DNA of 48,840 nt from Rikenellaceae bacterium (GTDB lineage Bacteria; Bacteroidota; Bacteroidia; Bacteroidales; Rikenellaceae), in the NCBI GenBank assembly GCA_015060165.1, contig SUZC01000015.1, positions 1-48,840 of the forward strand, in the 5' to 3' direction. This document shows, one piece after another, positions 27,318 to 36,435 of this stretch; positions within the stretch are counted from its first letter, which is position 1, and each line of letters begins with the position of its first letter. Below the pieces are notes generated by a model, which was not told the origin of the DNA, ran no database searches, and saw only the letters and a list, made by a program, of their open reading frames with translations. The translations under genes and the position numbers were made by a program.

Positions 27318-28115
27318 TTATGCAAACACAAACTCCAATAGGGCCGATGCACACGCCTCAGGCTCCTCGATAAAGCCCATATGACCCGATCCATCGAGCC
27401 ACGCCACCTTTGCCTGCGGGTTACGCTCGACAAACTCCTGCGCCGCTTCGACTGGGATATAGTTGTCGTGAGTACCCAAGATAAAGAGCTGGCGCACCTT
27501 CGAATGGCTGAGCATCTCGTTCTGATCCTTGCGCTCGATCATACCGCCCAGCAGAGCCACAATACCCTCATCGTCGGTGATGTGAACCTGCTCGACAAGT
27601 TGGTCGATATATCGGCGCAGACGCTCACGGTTCATCTCGGCAAAACCTGTCTCAGGAGCCACTCGGGCCAACATATCCTTCTTGCCGGCCTGCACCAAAG
27701 CAATCTCGCGACGGCGATTCTCACGTTTGAGTTCGGTATCGGGATTAGGCGACGAACTCAGTAGCACCACACCATCCAAACGCTCAGGATAGGCTGCACA
27801 GAAGGCCAACGAGATGTAACCACCCATTGAGTGGCCCACAAGAGTAACCTTATCGATCTGCAACTCATCCATCACGCCCTTAACCACCTCGGCCATCAGC
27901 TCCATAGTGTGCACAGGTGCGATATTAGAAGAGAGGCCGTGGCCCGGAATATCGATAGCCACAACTCGCACCTTGTCGGTAAGCAAACCCACAAAATCGT
28001 CCCACACGCGAAGCGACTCCAAATAACCGTGTAACAGCAGAACACATTTTTCGCCCTTTTGTGAATCGGCAACGTAGACCTTCCCGCCGCCAATATTCAA
28101 AAAACTCTCTTTCAT
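27318..28115 (-). CDS. Alpha/beta hydrolase, function unknown
   Basis: This 265-aa cytoplasmic enzyme has the classic layout: oxyanion segment LLLHGYLES (26-34), IDIPGHGLS, nucleophile elbow GHSMGG with Ser96, acid in GTHDNYIP and His in GSGHMGF. The short cap domain lies between about residues 130 and 200. It resembles the BioH/MenH/PldB group, but nothing in the sequence fixes a substrate. It stands alone on the minus strand, convergent with the MORN-like gene and divergent from tamL. Confidence 0.85.
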   Translation of the reverse strand: MKESFLNIGGGKVYVADSQKGEKCVLLLHGYLESLRVWDDFVGLLTDKVRVVAIDIPGHGLSSNIAPVHTMELMAEVVKGVMDELQIDKVTLVGHSMGGYISLAFCAAYPERLDGVVLLSSSPNPDTELKRENRRREIALVQAGKKDMLARVAPETGFAEMNRERLRRYIDQLVEQVHITDDEGIVALLGGMIERKDQNEMLSHSKVRQLFILGTHDNYIPVEAAQEFVERNPQAKVAWLDGSGHMGFIEEPEACASALLEFVFA

Positions 28116-28230
28116 AGATTTTTCATTTTATTTGAGTGTAAAATTACTAATTTTTTGCCAAAGCGACTGGCTATGGCTGCCATTTTGTATCGTGTTGGAG
28201 CAGGAAATAGAATTAAGTAGGCAAAAAGGC

Positions 28231-28261
28231 TTTGATTGTAGGCAAAATATTCGTATTTTTG
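28231..28261 (+). promoter_or_regulatory. tamL promoter (TTTG-N19-TATTTTTG)
   Basis: TTTG at 28231-28234 and TATTTTTG at 28254-28261 are 19 nt apart and match the Bacteroidota consensus. Transcription would start near 28266, about 55 nt before the tamL ATG. Confidence 0.75.
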
Positions 28262-28322
28262 TTTGATTGGAAGGCTCTGTTTTGACTCATAGTCGGGCCT
28301 AAGCCAATAGAAATTTGCAGGA

Positions 28323-30707
28323 ATGATTAGAGAGATTACAAATCGAATAGTTATGATAGTGGCGTTGAGCGTGCTCTGCTCGGCGTGTAGCGTCACGCGC
28401 AAACTATCGGGCGACGAGTATTTCCTGCAACGTGTGGATATCAAAACCGACCACACAGTCCCCAAAAAGGAGCGCATCACCGAGCTCGAGCTGGAGCAGT
28501 ACATACGCCAATCGCCCAACACCAGATTTCTGGGAACAAACTTCTACGTATGGGCATACAACCTGGCCAATCCCGAAAAGGATAACTGGTGGAACAACCT
28601 CAAGCGTAAGGTAGGCGAGCAGCCCATCCTGCTCGATATGTCGCTCACCGAGAAGAGTGCGCAAAATCTGAAAACCTATATGAACTCGCGTGGTTACTAC
28701 GGCTCAGAGGTTAGCTACGAAATCGATACCACACGTCGCCGCAACCGAGCATATGTGACCTACACTACAAAGCAGGGCCTACCCTACAAAATCACGGGAA
28801 TATCATATGATTTCCGCGACCGCAACCTCGGCCCCGTCATTGAAAGCGACACTGCCAACACGCTGCTTAAGGTGGGCAACATTTTCGACATAACGGCCTT
28901 GGACAAGGAGCGTGAGCGAATCGCTGCATACCTCAACGATCGAGGTTACTACAACTTCTCGGTCAACAACATCGAGTATCGTGTCGATACGCTGCAAGGC
29001 AACCGCACGGTAAACATTAGAATGATTGTAAAGCGTAACATTACGGGATACGACGAGCGAGGTCGCGCCATAATGGATGACAGCAGAATATATCGTCTGA
29101 CTGAAATCAACGTAATGCCCGACTACGACCCCGCCATCGAGCGTGCCGAGCAGAACCGCCGAATGCTCGATACAACCTTCTACCGAGGTCTGAACATCGT
29201 AAGCGAGGGGCAGCCAAATGTTCGTCCCGCAGTATTGCACTCGGCCATACCGCTTACCCCCAACACCACATACAACGCATCGCTGGTGGACCGCACCTAC
29301 AACGATATCATGTCGCTCGGATACTTCAAGAGCGCCCGAATCGCATTCGAGGAGTTGCCACGCGGGCAGAATGACTCACTCGTTGTCAACTATGCGGGCG
29401 ATGGTCGCGATAGCTACTCGCCAAAGAAGTTTGAGGATATCCGCGAAGGCTATCTGCGTTGCTACATACTATGCTCGCCCACGCTCAAACAGGGCTTCAA
29501 TGTCGAGTTGGAGGGTAGCTCGACATCGAGTTTCTACGGTTTGTCGGCAACGGTAGGTTACCAGAACCGTAACTTGTTCAGAGGTGTGGAGACCCTCAAC
29601 ACATCGGTAACATTCGGCTATGAGTATATGAAAGCCCCCAACACAGTAAAACGCAAGGCCAACGAAGTCGGCTTTGCAGTTGGAATGGCGTTCCCACGAT
29701 TTATTCTTCCGTTTGAGCTATCGACACGAAACATCAATATGCCACGTACAAATGTTGAGCTGTCGTTCAACTATCAGGATCGTCCCTACTATCGTCGCGA
29801 CCTGACACGCGTGTCGTGGAGCTACACCTGGCGAAGCCGCAATGGCCGTTACAGTTATATGCTCCGTCCACTCGACCTAAACTGGATTAACGTGGCACAC
29901 ATAAACGAGGAGTTCTTCAACTCATTGCAAAACGAATATCTACGTCAGAGTTACAAGACGCAGGCTATCGTCGGGTTGTCGGGTTCATATACCTACAACA
30001 ACCAGAACAAGAATGTGGGTGGTAACGCCACCTTGTTGCGTGCCAATTTCGAGTCGGCCGGTAACGTACTGAACATATTCGAAAGAATCTTCTCGAAGAA
30101 AGTCGAAGGAGGATATTACAACATTCTGGGCGTGAGATATTCGCAATATGTGCGAGGTGATGTAAGCCTCAGCCGCAAGATTGTACTTGGCGAGAAGACC
30201 GCTATCGCAGGTCGTATATTTGCGGGTTGCGGAGTACCATTTGGCAACTCTGTTGCGCTGCCATTCGACCGACTATTCTATGTGGGAGGTAGTAACAGTA
30301 TGAGAGGTTGGGCACCACGTACACTCGGTCCTGGCAACACCCCAGCGCAGGAGACAGCCTTCCCCGTACAGATGGGTGATATGCGATTGGAGGCTAATGC
30401 GGAGTTCCGTTTCCCGATTTGGGGAATGTTCCACGGCGCGACATTCTTGGATATTGGTAATGTTTGGTATTTGGGTCGCGACAAGACCCAGGTTCCAGAA
30501 GATGGTATTTTCCATATCGATAAATTCTACAAGCAGCTGGGTATGAATACCGGTTTAGGTCTGCGAATAGATATCAAATTTGTAATCCTGCGTCTGGACT
30601 GGGGTATTCAGATTCATAACCCCAACCGACCTTCGGGAGAGCGTTGGATTCACAACCTACGCTGGAAGAATACTGCTCTCAACTTTGGTGTAGGATATCC
30701 ATTCTAA
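28323..30707 (+). CDS. tamL: Outer membrane lipoprotein of the Omp85 family (TamL)
   Basis: This 794-aa Omp85 protein has a lipoprotein signal (lipobox LCSAC, Cys22), which sets the Bacteroidota TamL apart from TamA. POTRA-like segments (SRGYYGSEVSYEID, LNDRGYYNFSVNNIEY, IMSLGYFKSARIAFEE) occupy the first half. The barrel follows, with the loop-6 motif MRGW near residue 660 and a terminal Phe (VGYPF). It likely works with a TamB-type partner in moving proteins or lipids to the outer membrane; no tamB is in this window. It has its own promoter. Confidence 0.88.
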   Translation: MIREITNRIVMIVALSVLCSACSVTRKLSGDEYFLQRVDIKTDHTVPKKERITELELEQYIRQSPNTRFLGTNFYVWAYNLANPEKDNWWNNLKRKVGEQPILLDMSLTEKSAQNLKTYMNSRGYYGSEVSYEIDTTRRRNRAYVTYTTKQGLPYKITGISYDFRDRNLGPVIESDTANTLLKVGNIFDITALDKERERIAAYLNDRGYYNFSVNNIEYRVDTLQGNRTVNIRMIVKRNITGYDERGRAIMDDSRIYRLTEINVMPDYDPAIERAEQNRRMLDTTFYRGLNIVSEGQPNVRPAVLHSAIPLTPNTTYNASLVDRTYNDIMSLGYFKSARIAFEELPRGQNDSLVVNYAGDGRDSYSPKKFEDIREGYLRCYILCSPTLKQGFNVELEGSSTSSFYGLSATVGYQNRNLFRGVETLNTSVTFGYEYMKAPNTVKRKANEVGFAVGMAFPRFILPFELSTRNINMPRTNVELSFNYQDRPYYRRDLTRVSWSYTWRSRNGRYSYMLRPLDLNWINVAHINEEFFNSLQNEYLRQSYKTQAIVGLSGSYTYNNQNKNVGGNATLLRANFESAGNVLNIFERIFSKKVEGGYYNILGVRYSQYVRGDVSLSRKIVLGEKTAIAGRIFAGCGVPFGNSVALPFDRLFYVGGSNSMRGWAPRTLGPGNTPAQETAFPVQMGDMRLEANAEFRFPIWGMFHGATFLDIGNVWYLGRDKTQVPEDGIFHIDKFYKQLGMNTGLGLRIDIKFVILRLDWGIQIHNPNRPSGERWIHNLRWKNTALNFGVGYPF

Positions 30708-30776
30708 ATCTGCCGCCACTGTAACTCGATGCCATTGGAGCGGCAATGCCAACTACAAGACTAAACAAAATTCTAT

Positions 30777-31709
30777 ATGAATCGAAGAGACTTTATGAAA
30801 GTTGCCGCAGCATCGGTATTGGCTGCAAGCAGCGACAAAGTAAGTGCAAAGGTATTTGATGAGACAACGTTTGCAACGCCCGCAAACAAAAAGACTAAAG
30901 GCATTATTGTCCGTTTTCTCGGCACAGGTGCTGCTGACTGGAATGGTCCCGACAATCGAGGCGAGCATCGCCGACTATCGAGCATCCTCGTTGACGGTCA
31001 CATCCTCGTTGATTTCACCCCCACCGATGTCGAGATGTTGCCCAAAGGCTGCACTCCCGATACTATCTTCTACACACATTCACACGGCGACCACTACCAC
31101 CCAGCTACAGCATTGAAGGTGGGAGTAAAGCGTGTTTACTTGGGTCAGACGTGGTACAATGTGGCAGTATCGGATTTTCAACGCGCAGCCAAGGAGCTAA
31201 ACCTCCCGATGCCGGAGATTATACCTCTTTACGTAGGAGAACCTATTACTATCGACTCGCTGACATTCACTCCTCTGCCTGCAAGCCACGCTACGGGTTA
31301 TCGTTTCGAACAGACACTCATATACCTTATCGAAAAGGATGGCGCAAGGGTAATCTACGCCACCGACACCGGAGGCATTCCCGCTATGGCTGCATGTATA
31401 GCGGGCATCGACTCTCACGACCGCAACGGCAAACCTATCACTGGTTTGATTATGGAGGCAACTATGGGTCAAGGGGCCGAGCAAGATACCGATTTCAGAA
31501 TATTTACCCACTCAAGCGTGGATTGCGTAGAGAGAATTGTCAAGGTCCTCACCAAGACAAAACGCTATACACCCCCTACCGGTCAGTCTGTATATCTGAC
31601 CCATATGGCACGTACGCTGCACCCCACGCAGGCCGAACTTGACAAGTCGCTTCCCAAGCCACTCTGCGCCGCATATGATGGTCTGGAAGTTGTATTCCGA
31701 GGCGCATAA
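30777..31709 (+). CDS. Exported MBL-fold metallo-hydrolase with twin-arginine signal
   Basis: This 310-aa protein opens with NRRDFMKVAAASVLAASS, a twin-arginine signal followed by a hydrophobic stretch, so a folded metal-loaded enzyme is probably exported. The metallo-beta-lactamase motif THSHGDHYH gives His101, His103, Asp105 and His106; further ligands are expected in PLPASHATGY, ATDTGG and LTHMARTLHP. The fold is close to PhnP-like cyclic phosphodiesterases and related hydrolases, but the substrate is not clear. It follows tamL by 69 nt. Confidence 0.82.
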   Translation: MNRRDFMKVAAASVLAASSDKVSAKVFDETTFATPANKKTKGIIVRFLGTGAADWNGPDNRGEHRRLSSILVDGHILVDFTPTDVEMLPKGCTPDTIFYTHSHGDHYHPATALKVGVKRVYLGQTWYNVAVSDFQRAAKELNLPMPEIIPLYVGEPITIDSLTFTPLPASHATGYRFEQTLIYLIEKDGARVIYATDTGGIPAMAACIAGIDSHDRNGKPITGLIMEATMGQGAEQDTDFRIFTHSSVDCVERIVKVLTKTKRYTPPTGQSVYLTHMARTLHPTQAELDKSLPKPLCAAYDGLEVVFRGA

Positions 31710-31769
31710 ATTAAACACTAATAACATAAGAAATAGAATCGGGGAGACGAAATGTGTTACCCAATAAAA

Positions 31770-31804
31770 AGTGGCGAGTGTAATTGTAATTACAACTCGC
31801 CACT
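31770..31804 (-). terminator. Terminator of the araC-type gene
   Basis: Arms agtggcgagt (31770-31779) and actcgccact (31795-31804) enclose a second palindrome, gtaatt-gt-aattac. On the minus strand the hairpin is followed at once by TTTTT, so it should end the leftward araC-type transcript about 170 nt after its stop. It may also slow plus-strand readthrough from the metallo-hydrolase gene. Confidence 0.75.
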
Positions 31805-31971
31805 GCCGTTAGGTTAGTTAGGTTAATGAGAAAGTCGAGGTTTTCACCTCTGTGTATATACAAAGATAACAGATATTTTCTAATTTGCAAAATTTAGCTC
31901 GGCTTTTTATCGCCTATGATTTACTTTTTCGCGCCTTTAGTTTTTAAAAAATTTCAAAAACGCAATCCCTG

Positions 31972-32904
31972 CTACAATGCCACGCTCTCGTATGATTGCC
32001 CATTTGTAACCCCATAATCGGACATAGAAACCGCCATAGATGGCTTCTGGCTGGCATTACTACAGTAGACGGCACGATAAGCAGCGGGTGTGCATCCATA
32101 CTCTTTTTTGAAAAGTTTTATGAAATGCGATGTATTGGGAAAGGTGCACTCGTTACCCACCTCAGAGACCGACTTCGAGGTTGAGACAAGCAACACACGC
32201 GACTGCATCAGTCGCTGGTGAATAAACCAACGATGCGGAGGGGCAGAGAAGTGACGCTTGAACTCCTTCTTGAACGAGGTTAGTGAACGATTGCACTTCG
32301 ATGCCAACTCCTCGATTGAGATATCGCAGAAGATGTGAGAGTAGATAGTCTGCTCAAAGTTGTCGCGATCGGTATCGACATTAGCCATCACCTTGCTCTT
32401 CAAACAGGAGTCGGATTGCGACACGATAAGATATACAAGCTCGGTGATTTTAATATTCTCGGCAGTCTCGTCGTGCATAAAATTATCCTCCTGCAGGTAG
32501 CTTGCAGTATGTGCAAAGAAACTTCGCAACGCCGCGGTCGACTGCGTCACCACGTGGTTTGCCGAACGACACTTCTCGCAAGTGTGGGTATTGGTGACAT
32601 TTATCGAATAATTCATACTCAAGTGGAGCAGAATCCGCTGCAACAAAGCGGGTGAATAATAGACCACTATCTGCTCAAAGGGCTTCTCGCCATCGGAGAT
32701 ATCCTCGACATAGTGATTACCCACACCTAAATAAAATAGCTCGCCACGCGAAACAGTATGGAATTTATCGCCATAATAGATATTGCGCTTACCTCGCACA
32801 ACATAACCTATCGCACATCGCGAAAGTTTGAGCAACTGAATGCCCGAAAAGTTTGCCCCAACATATTTTACAATGGTTGGCTGTCCGTTAATTTGACTTT
32901 TCAT
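31972..32904 (-). CDS. AraC family transcriptional regulator
   Basis: This 310-aa protein has an N-terminal sensor-like half (about 1-180), probably a cupin-type fold (GYVVRGKRNIYYGDKFHTVSRGELFYLGVG). Two HTH helices of the AraC/XylS type form the C-terminal half (about 195-280): ISIEELASKCNRSLTSFKKEFKRH and the signature ending VGNECTFPNTSHFIKLFKKEYGCTPAAYR. A pair of cysteines (CEKC, about residues 108-111) in the linker is unusual and could be redox or metal responsive. Its target is not evident; no neighbour is an obvious regulon member. Confidence 0.9.
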   Translation of the reverse strand: MKSQINGQPTIVKYVGANFSGIQLLKLSRCAIGYVVRGKRNIYYGDKFHTVSRGELFYLGVGNHYVEDISDGEKPFEQIVVYYSPALLQRILLHLSMNYSINVTNTHTCEKCRSANHVVTQSTAALRSFFAHTASYLQEDNFMHDETAENIKITELVYLIVSQSDSCLKSKVMANVDTDRDNFEQTIYSHIFCDISIEELASKCNRSLTSFKKEFKRHFSAPPHRWFIHQRLMQSRVLLVSTSKSVSEVGNECTFPNTSHFIKLFKKEYGCTPAAYRAVYCSNASQKPSMAVSMSDYGVTNGQSYESVAL

Positions 32905-32941
32905 TTCTGGTGAATTAGAACATTGTTTTTGTTTTGCTGCT

Positions 32942-32949
32942 CAAAAATA
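32942..32949 (-). promoter_or_regulatory. -7 element of the araC-type gene
   Basis: On the minus strand the sequence is TATTTTTG, matching the consensus, about 40 nt upstream of the start codon. A -33-like CTTG lies 20 nt further upstream (32970-32973), one base from TTTG. Confidence 0.5.
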
Positions 32950-33069
32950 TAATGTTTCTGCGATAATTACAAGTTTTTACCACCTTATTACATTTTTTTA
33001 TTGTATTGTCGGCATAAATAAGTCCAAATAAACTATCTCACTAACACAACCCATAGCCATAAATAAAAA

Positions 33070-33100
33070 ATGCTATGGCTACACTCAGTAACCATAGCAT
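33070..33100 (-). terminator. Terminator of the methyltransferase-rel unit
   Basis: A 13-bp stem (33070-33082 with 33088-33100, one G-T pair) with a 5-nt loop is followed on the minus strand by TTTTTT. It begins 25 nt after the rel stop codon. Confidence 0.9.
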
Positions 33101-33124
33101 ATCTACTGCTCTATGCGTCGCAGG

Positions 33125-35341
33125 CTAATTATGTTGCGCTCGGTATACTCGTTGCACACCCTTGATCCTCATCAACGAGTGAATAAGAGTATCGACCACA
33201 GCAGCACTCGGCACCTCGACGCTGACCGTTCCGAAAGCTGTTCCATCAGCACGCGACGAGAGGTTCATTCCGCGAATATTGAGTTTAAGCTCGCGGGTGA
33301 TAATCTCGGTAATCTGATTTGCCAAACCTGAAGCATCTTGCGCCACGATAGCTATCGTAGCTCTGAAAGCTCCATCGGCATTGACACGCCAACGAGCCTC
33401 CATCACTCGATAAGGGTAGTTCTCGCGCAGACGTGCCGCATTTGGGCAGTCAGTACGGTGGATAGTGATTCCCGACGAGATGGTCACAAAGCCAAAAATA
33501 TCGTCTCCCTTAATCGGGTTGCAACACTTGGCCAGCTTATATTCGATATTGTTGATTTTTTCGTCGATCACCAATGCATCCGATGAACGCGCAGGCTGCG
33601 AGTTATCGCTCAGTTTACTCTCCTCCTTACGTCTATCTGCCTCGGCCGCAGCTGCACGGCGCTCATCCTCGGCCCGCCCGGAAATCCAATGCAGCAGGAT
33701 ATCCTTGATAGTAAGGAATTCCACCTTCTGCATAGCAATCATCGAATACAACTCACGACCCGTACGAACCTTAAAGTAGCGGCACAAATAGGCGACTGCC
33801 TCGTCGATAGGAATATTAATCTTCCAATTCTTCATCTTACGCTCCAACTCCTCGCGACCCATACGAGCATACTTGGTCTGCTCCTCGCGCAGGAACGATT
33901 TGATGCGTGAGCGAGCCTTGGAAGTAACACAGAAGTTGAGCCAATCGGCTTTCGGAGTCTGATTCTTCTGCGTCATAACCTCCACTATATCGCCGTTTCG
34001 TAACGTCTCTCGGATGGGCACTGCACGATTATTGACCTTACCTCCAGTACAAGTAGAGCCCAAATTGGTGTGGATATCGAAAGCAAAATCGAGTACAGTA
34101 GCCCCTTCGGGCAACTTGCGGATATCGCCATTAGGGGTAAAGACAAATATCTCGCCCGTCGACGGCTTGGCATCGAAACGCTTAGAAAGCGAGACTGTGG
34201 TCTCCTCTAACGCCTCGCGCAGACGACTCAGCCACTGCTCGCTAGTTTGCGCACCCTGATTGACACCTTTATATCGCCAATGGGCTGCAATACCTCGCTC
34301 GGCCACAGCATCCATACGCTCAGTACGAATCTGAATCTCTACCCAGCGACCTCCTCCGGCCGAAACTGTAGTATGCAACGACTCGTAACCATTCTTTTTA
34401 GGAATGGTCACCCAGTCACGCATACGGTTGGGGTTGGGAGTGTAACAATCGCCCACAATCGAATATACGGTCCAGCAGAACTGCTTCTCCATCTCGGGAG
34501 CACAATCGATGATAATTCGCAGAGCAAAAATATCGTAGACACCCTCAAATGGGACCTTCTGCTTACGCATCTTGCTCCAAATGGAGTATATAGACTTTGT
34601 ACGACTCTTGATATGATACTTTATACCCTGACGGTCGATCTTTGCAATGATTGGCACAAGGAATCGGGCAATGAAGGTCTGACGTTCGCTCTCGGTCTCC
34701 TCCAGACGTCGAGAAATATACTCATAGTCGGCAGGCTCCAACCACTTCAGGGCCAAATCCTCCAACTCGCTCTTAAGATTATAGAGACCCAACTTATGCG
34801 CAATCTGGGCATATAGATTCATACTCTCCCAGCTCTTCTTACGGCGTTTCTCGGCGGGGAATATTTCAAGACTACGCATCACCTCCAATCTATCGGCCAG
34901 CTTGATGAGAATAACTCGCGGATCCTCGGAGTAGCTGACAATCATATCGCGAAAATCGCCGGCCTGCTCCTTCGACACCTTGAGTTTGATATTGGAAATC
35001 TTACACAAGCCCACGATAATACCGAGCACCGGCTCACCAAACTCCTCTCGAATCTCACGCGAAAGTTCGTCGACACTCTCCGGATGTTCGCTATTGGCAA
35101 TACGCAATACATCGTGCAGGATGGCTGCCACAGTTGAGTTTCGGCCCAGGCCAATCTCCTTCGCCACAATCATAGCCACAGCCACATCGTGATCAAATAG
35201 GGGCTCGCCATCATAGCGGAGATACCCCTCCATACGCTCTCCCGCATATTGCAAAGCTTTATCGACAGCCGCGCAGGTTGTCTCTGAATATGAGCTTCGC
35301 ACAAATTCCCGCAGGTAGTTATATCGTGACAAATAATCCAT
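33125..35341 (-). CDS. rel: RelA/SpoT family (p)ppGpp synthetase, degenerate HD motif
   Basis: This 738-aa long RSH protein makes the alarmone (p)ppGpp. In order it has an HD domain (about 25-180), a synthetase domain with RTKSIYSIWSKM and YESLHTTV (about 230-350), a TGS domain (GEIFVFTPNGDIRKLP, about 393-455), a Cys-rich conserved segment with KCCNPIKGD near 604 and a C-terminal ACT domain. Metal-site residues His51, His76, Asp77 and the Asp of IKLADRL are kept, but the usual HDxxED reads HDVLRI, so the pair important for hydrolysis is lost. Hydrolysis may be weak or absent. It follows a methyltransferase gene with a 1-nt gap. Confidence 0.93.
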   Translation of the reverse strand: MDYLSRYNYLREFVRSSYSETTCAAVDKALQYAGERMEGYLRYDGEPLFDHDVAVAMIVAKEIGLGRNSTVAAILHDVLRIANSEHPESVDELSREIREEFGEPVLGIIVGLCKISNIKLKVSKEQAGDFRDMIVSYSEDPRVILIKLADRLEVMRSLEIFPAEKRRKKSWESMNLYAQIAHKLGLYNLKSELEDLALKWLEPADYEYISRRLEETESERQTFIARFLVPIIAKIDRQGIKYHIKSRTKSIYSIWSKMRKQKVPFEGVYDIFALRIIIDCAPEMEKQFCWTVYSIVGDCYTPNPNRMRDWVTIPKKNGYESLHTTVSAGGGRWVEIQIRTERMDAVAERGIAAHWRYKGVNQGAQTSEQWLSRLREALEETTVSLSKRFDAKPSTGEIFVFTPNGDIRKLPEGATVLDFAFDIHTNLGSTCTGGKVNNRAVPIRETLRNGDIVEVMTQKNQTPKADWLNFCVTSKARSRIKSFLREEQTKYARMGREELERKMKNWKINIPIDEAVAYLCRYFKVRTGRELYSMIAMQKVEFLTIKDILLHWISGRAEDERRAAAAEADRRKEESKLSDNSQPARSSDALVIDEKINNIEYKLAKCCNPIKGDDIFGFVTISSGITIHRTDCPNAARLRENYPYRVMEARWRVNADGAFRATIAIVAQDASGLANQITEIITRELKLNIRGMNLSSRADGTAFGTVSVEVPSAAVVDTLIHSLMRIKGVQRVYRAQHN

Positions 35342-35342
35342 A

Positions 35343-36128
35343 TTATTCGGTTTTTGCAGGTTTTCTTACTATATATATGTGATCCTCGGGCAGAGCATAC
35401 AACTCCTGCTCGGCCTTTGAGAACTCAGCACGGTAATCCCACTCCTCCACATCGAAGCCTGCCGCTGCCAAACGGCCGGCATAATCGTGACCATAGATTC
35501 GGCGATGATCGTATTGGCCAAAGATGCGAGTGCGCTCATCGGGATCGGTAATCGAATCATCCTCAAATGTTGTCTCTCTTGCGAGGTCAACAGGCGACAA
35601 AATAATACCCCAACCACCCGGACTCAAAATACGGCACAACTCACGCATCGCCCGCAAATCATCCTCGACGTGCTCCATAATATGGTTGCATATAACCACA
35701 TCGAACTCGCCATCGGCAAGCGGAATCTGTTGTATATCGAAGTGCATATCGGCAAGCGGACTCTCCAGATCGGCAGTTACATATTGCTGCGGAGAATCTT
35801 TATAAAGCTCTTTTAGCTTACGCATAAGTGCCACCTCCGGAGCCGCGTGCAAAAGACGTGGACGAGCAGTAAGCAAATCTGTCTCACGCTCAAGGTAAAG
35901 CCACAACAAGCGATGACGCTCCAATGACAAACAATTGGGGCATAGCGCATTATCGCGCTGCTCGACATAACCATAGGGCAGAAATTTCCTTCTTCGGCAA
36001 CCACACATCGGGCACTCCTTGCCACGTCCCACATACAACAAGCCCATCAAAGGCACAGCCCAGCCAGCCACGCGTTGCAAGGCAGAGCGTGGAATATGAT
36101 TGAGAATATATTTTATTAATCGTTTCAT
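35343..36128 (-). CDS. Class I SAM-dependent methyltransferase with zinc-ribbon N-terminus
   Basis: This 261-aa protein has an N-terminal zinc-ribbon-like part with CPMCG and CPNC (about residues 39-66) and then a Rossmann methyltransferase domain: LLHAAPE in place of the usual Gly-rich loop, VTADLESP, FDVVICNHIMEHVEDD and the SPGGWGIILSP strand. This arrangement resembles glycan or lipid-linked methyltransferases, but the substrate is unknown. It lies 1 nt upstream of rel, so the two are probably translationally coupled. An imperfect hairpin (tgcgagc 36152-36158, gctcgca 36178-36184) lies between xseB and this gene. Confidence 0.8.
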   Translation of the reverse strand: MKRLIKYILNHIPRSALQRVAGWAVPLMGLLYVGRGKECPMCGCRRRKFLPYGYVEQRDNALCPNCLSLERHRLLWLYLERETDLLTARPRLLHAAPEVALMRKLKELYKDSPQQYVTADLESPLADMHFDIQQIPLADGEFDVVICNHIMEHVEDDLRAMRELCRILSPGGWGIILSPVDLARETTFEDDSITDPDERTRIFGQYDHRRIYGHDYAGRLAAAGFDVEEWDYRAEFSKAEQELYALPEDHIYIVRKPAKTE

Positions 36129-36228
36129 ATTGTAGTAGTGCTAATATACTTTGCGAGCTAAGAGTTGCGACTTCTATGCTCGCATATGCACACTGCTTTA
36201 AGTTATAACGTCACAAGAGGCATAATTG

Positions 36229-36435
36229 TTATTTCTCCTCAAGCTCGGCCTTAACCGTAGCCTCGACATCGATCAGGCGTGCTTTACACTGCGCAATAAG
36301 CTCTGTGGCACGTTTCACCTCTGCCGCAAGCTTATCCACGTCGGTCTGCTCACTCTTCAAACGAGCCAATATCTGCTCAATTTCGACTATTGCCTCGCTA
36401 TATGTCAACTCCTTTTTTCCCATATTATTTATCAT
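36229..36435 (-). CDS. xseB: Exodeoxyribonuclease VII small subunit
   Basis: This 68-aa protein has the size and helical pattern of XseB: LTYSEAIVEIEQILARLKSEQTDVDKLAAEVKRATEL. It binds XseA to form the single-strand nuclease. The start at 36435 overlaps the xseA stop as ATGA, which favours MINNMGKK over the internal Met at 36423. It is the second gene of the xseA-xseB pair. Confidence 0.93.
   Translation of the reverse strand: MINNMGKKELTYSEAIVEIEQILARLKSEQTDVDKLAAEVKRATELIAQCKARLIDVEATVKAELEEK

Noticed and set aside
31770..31804. Terminator of the plus-strand metallo-hydrolase
   Set aside because: The T-run follows the hairpin on the minus strand only; assignment to the araC-type gene is better supported.
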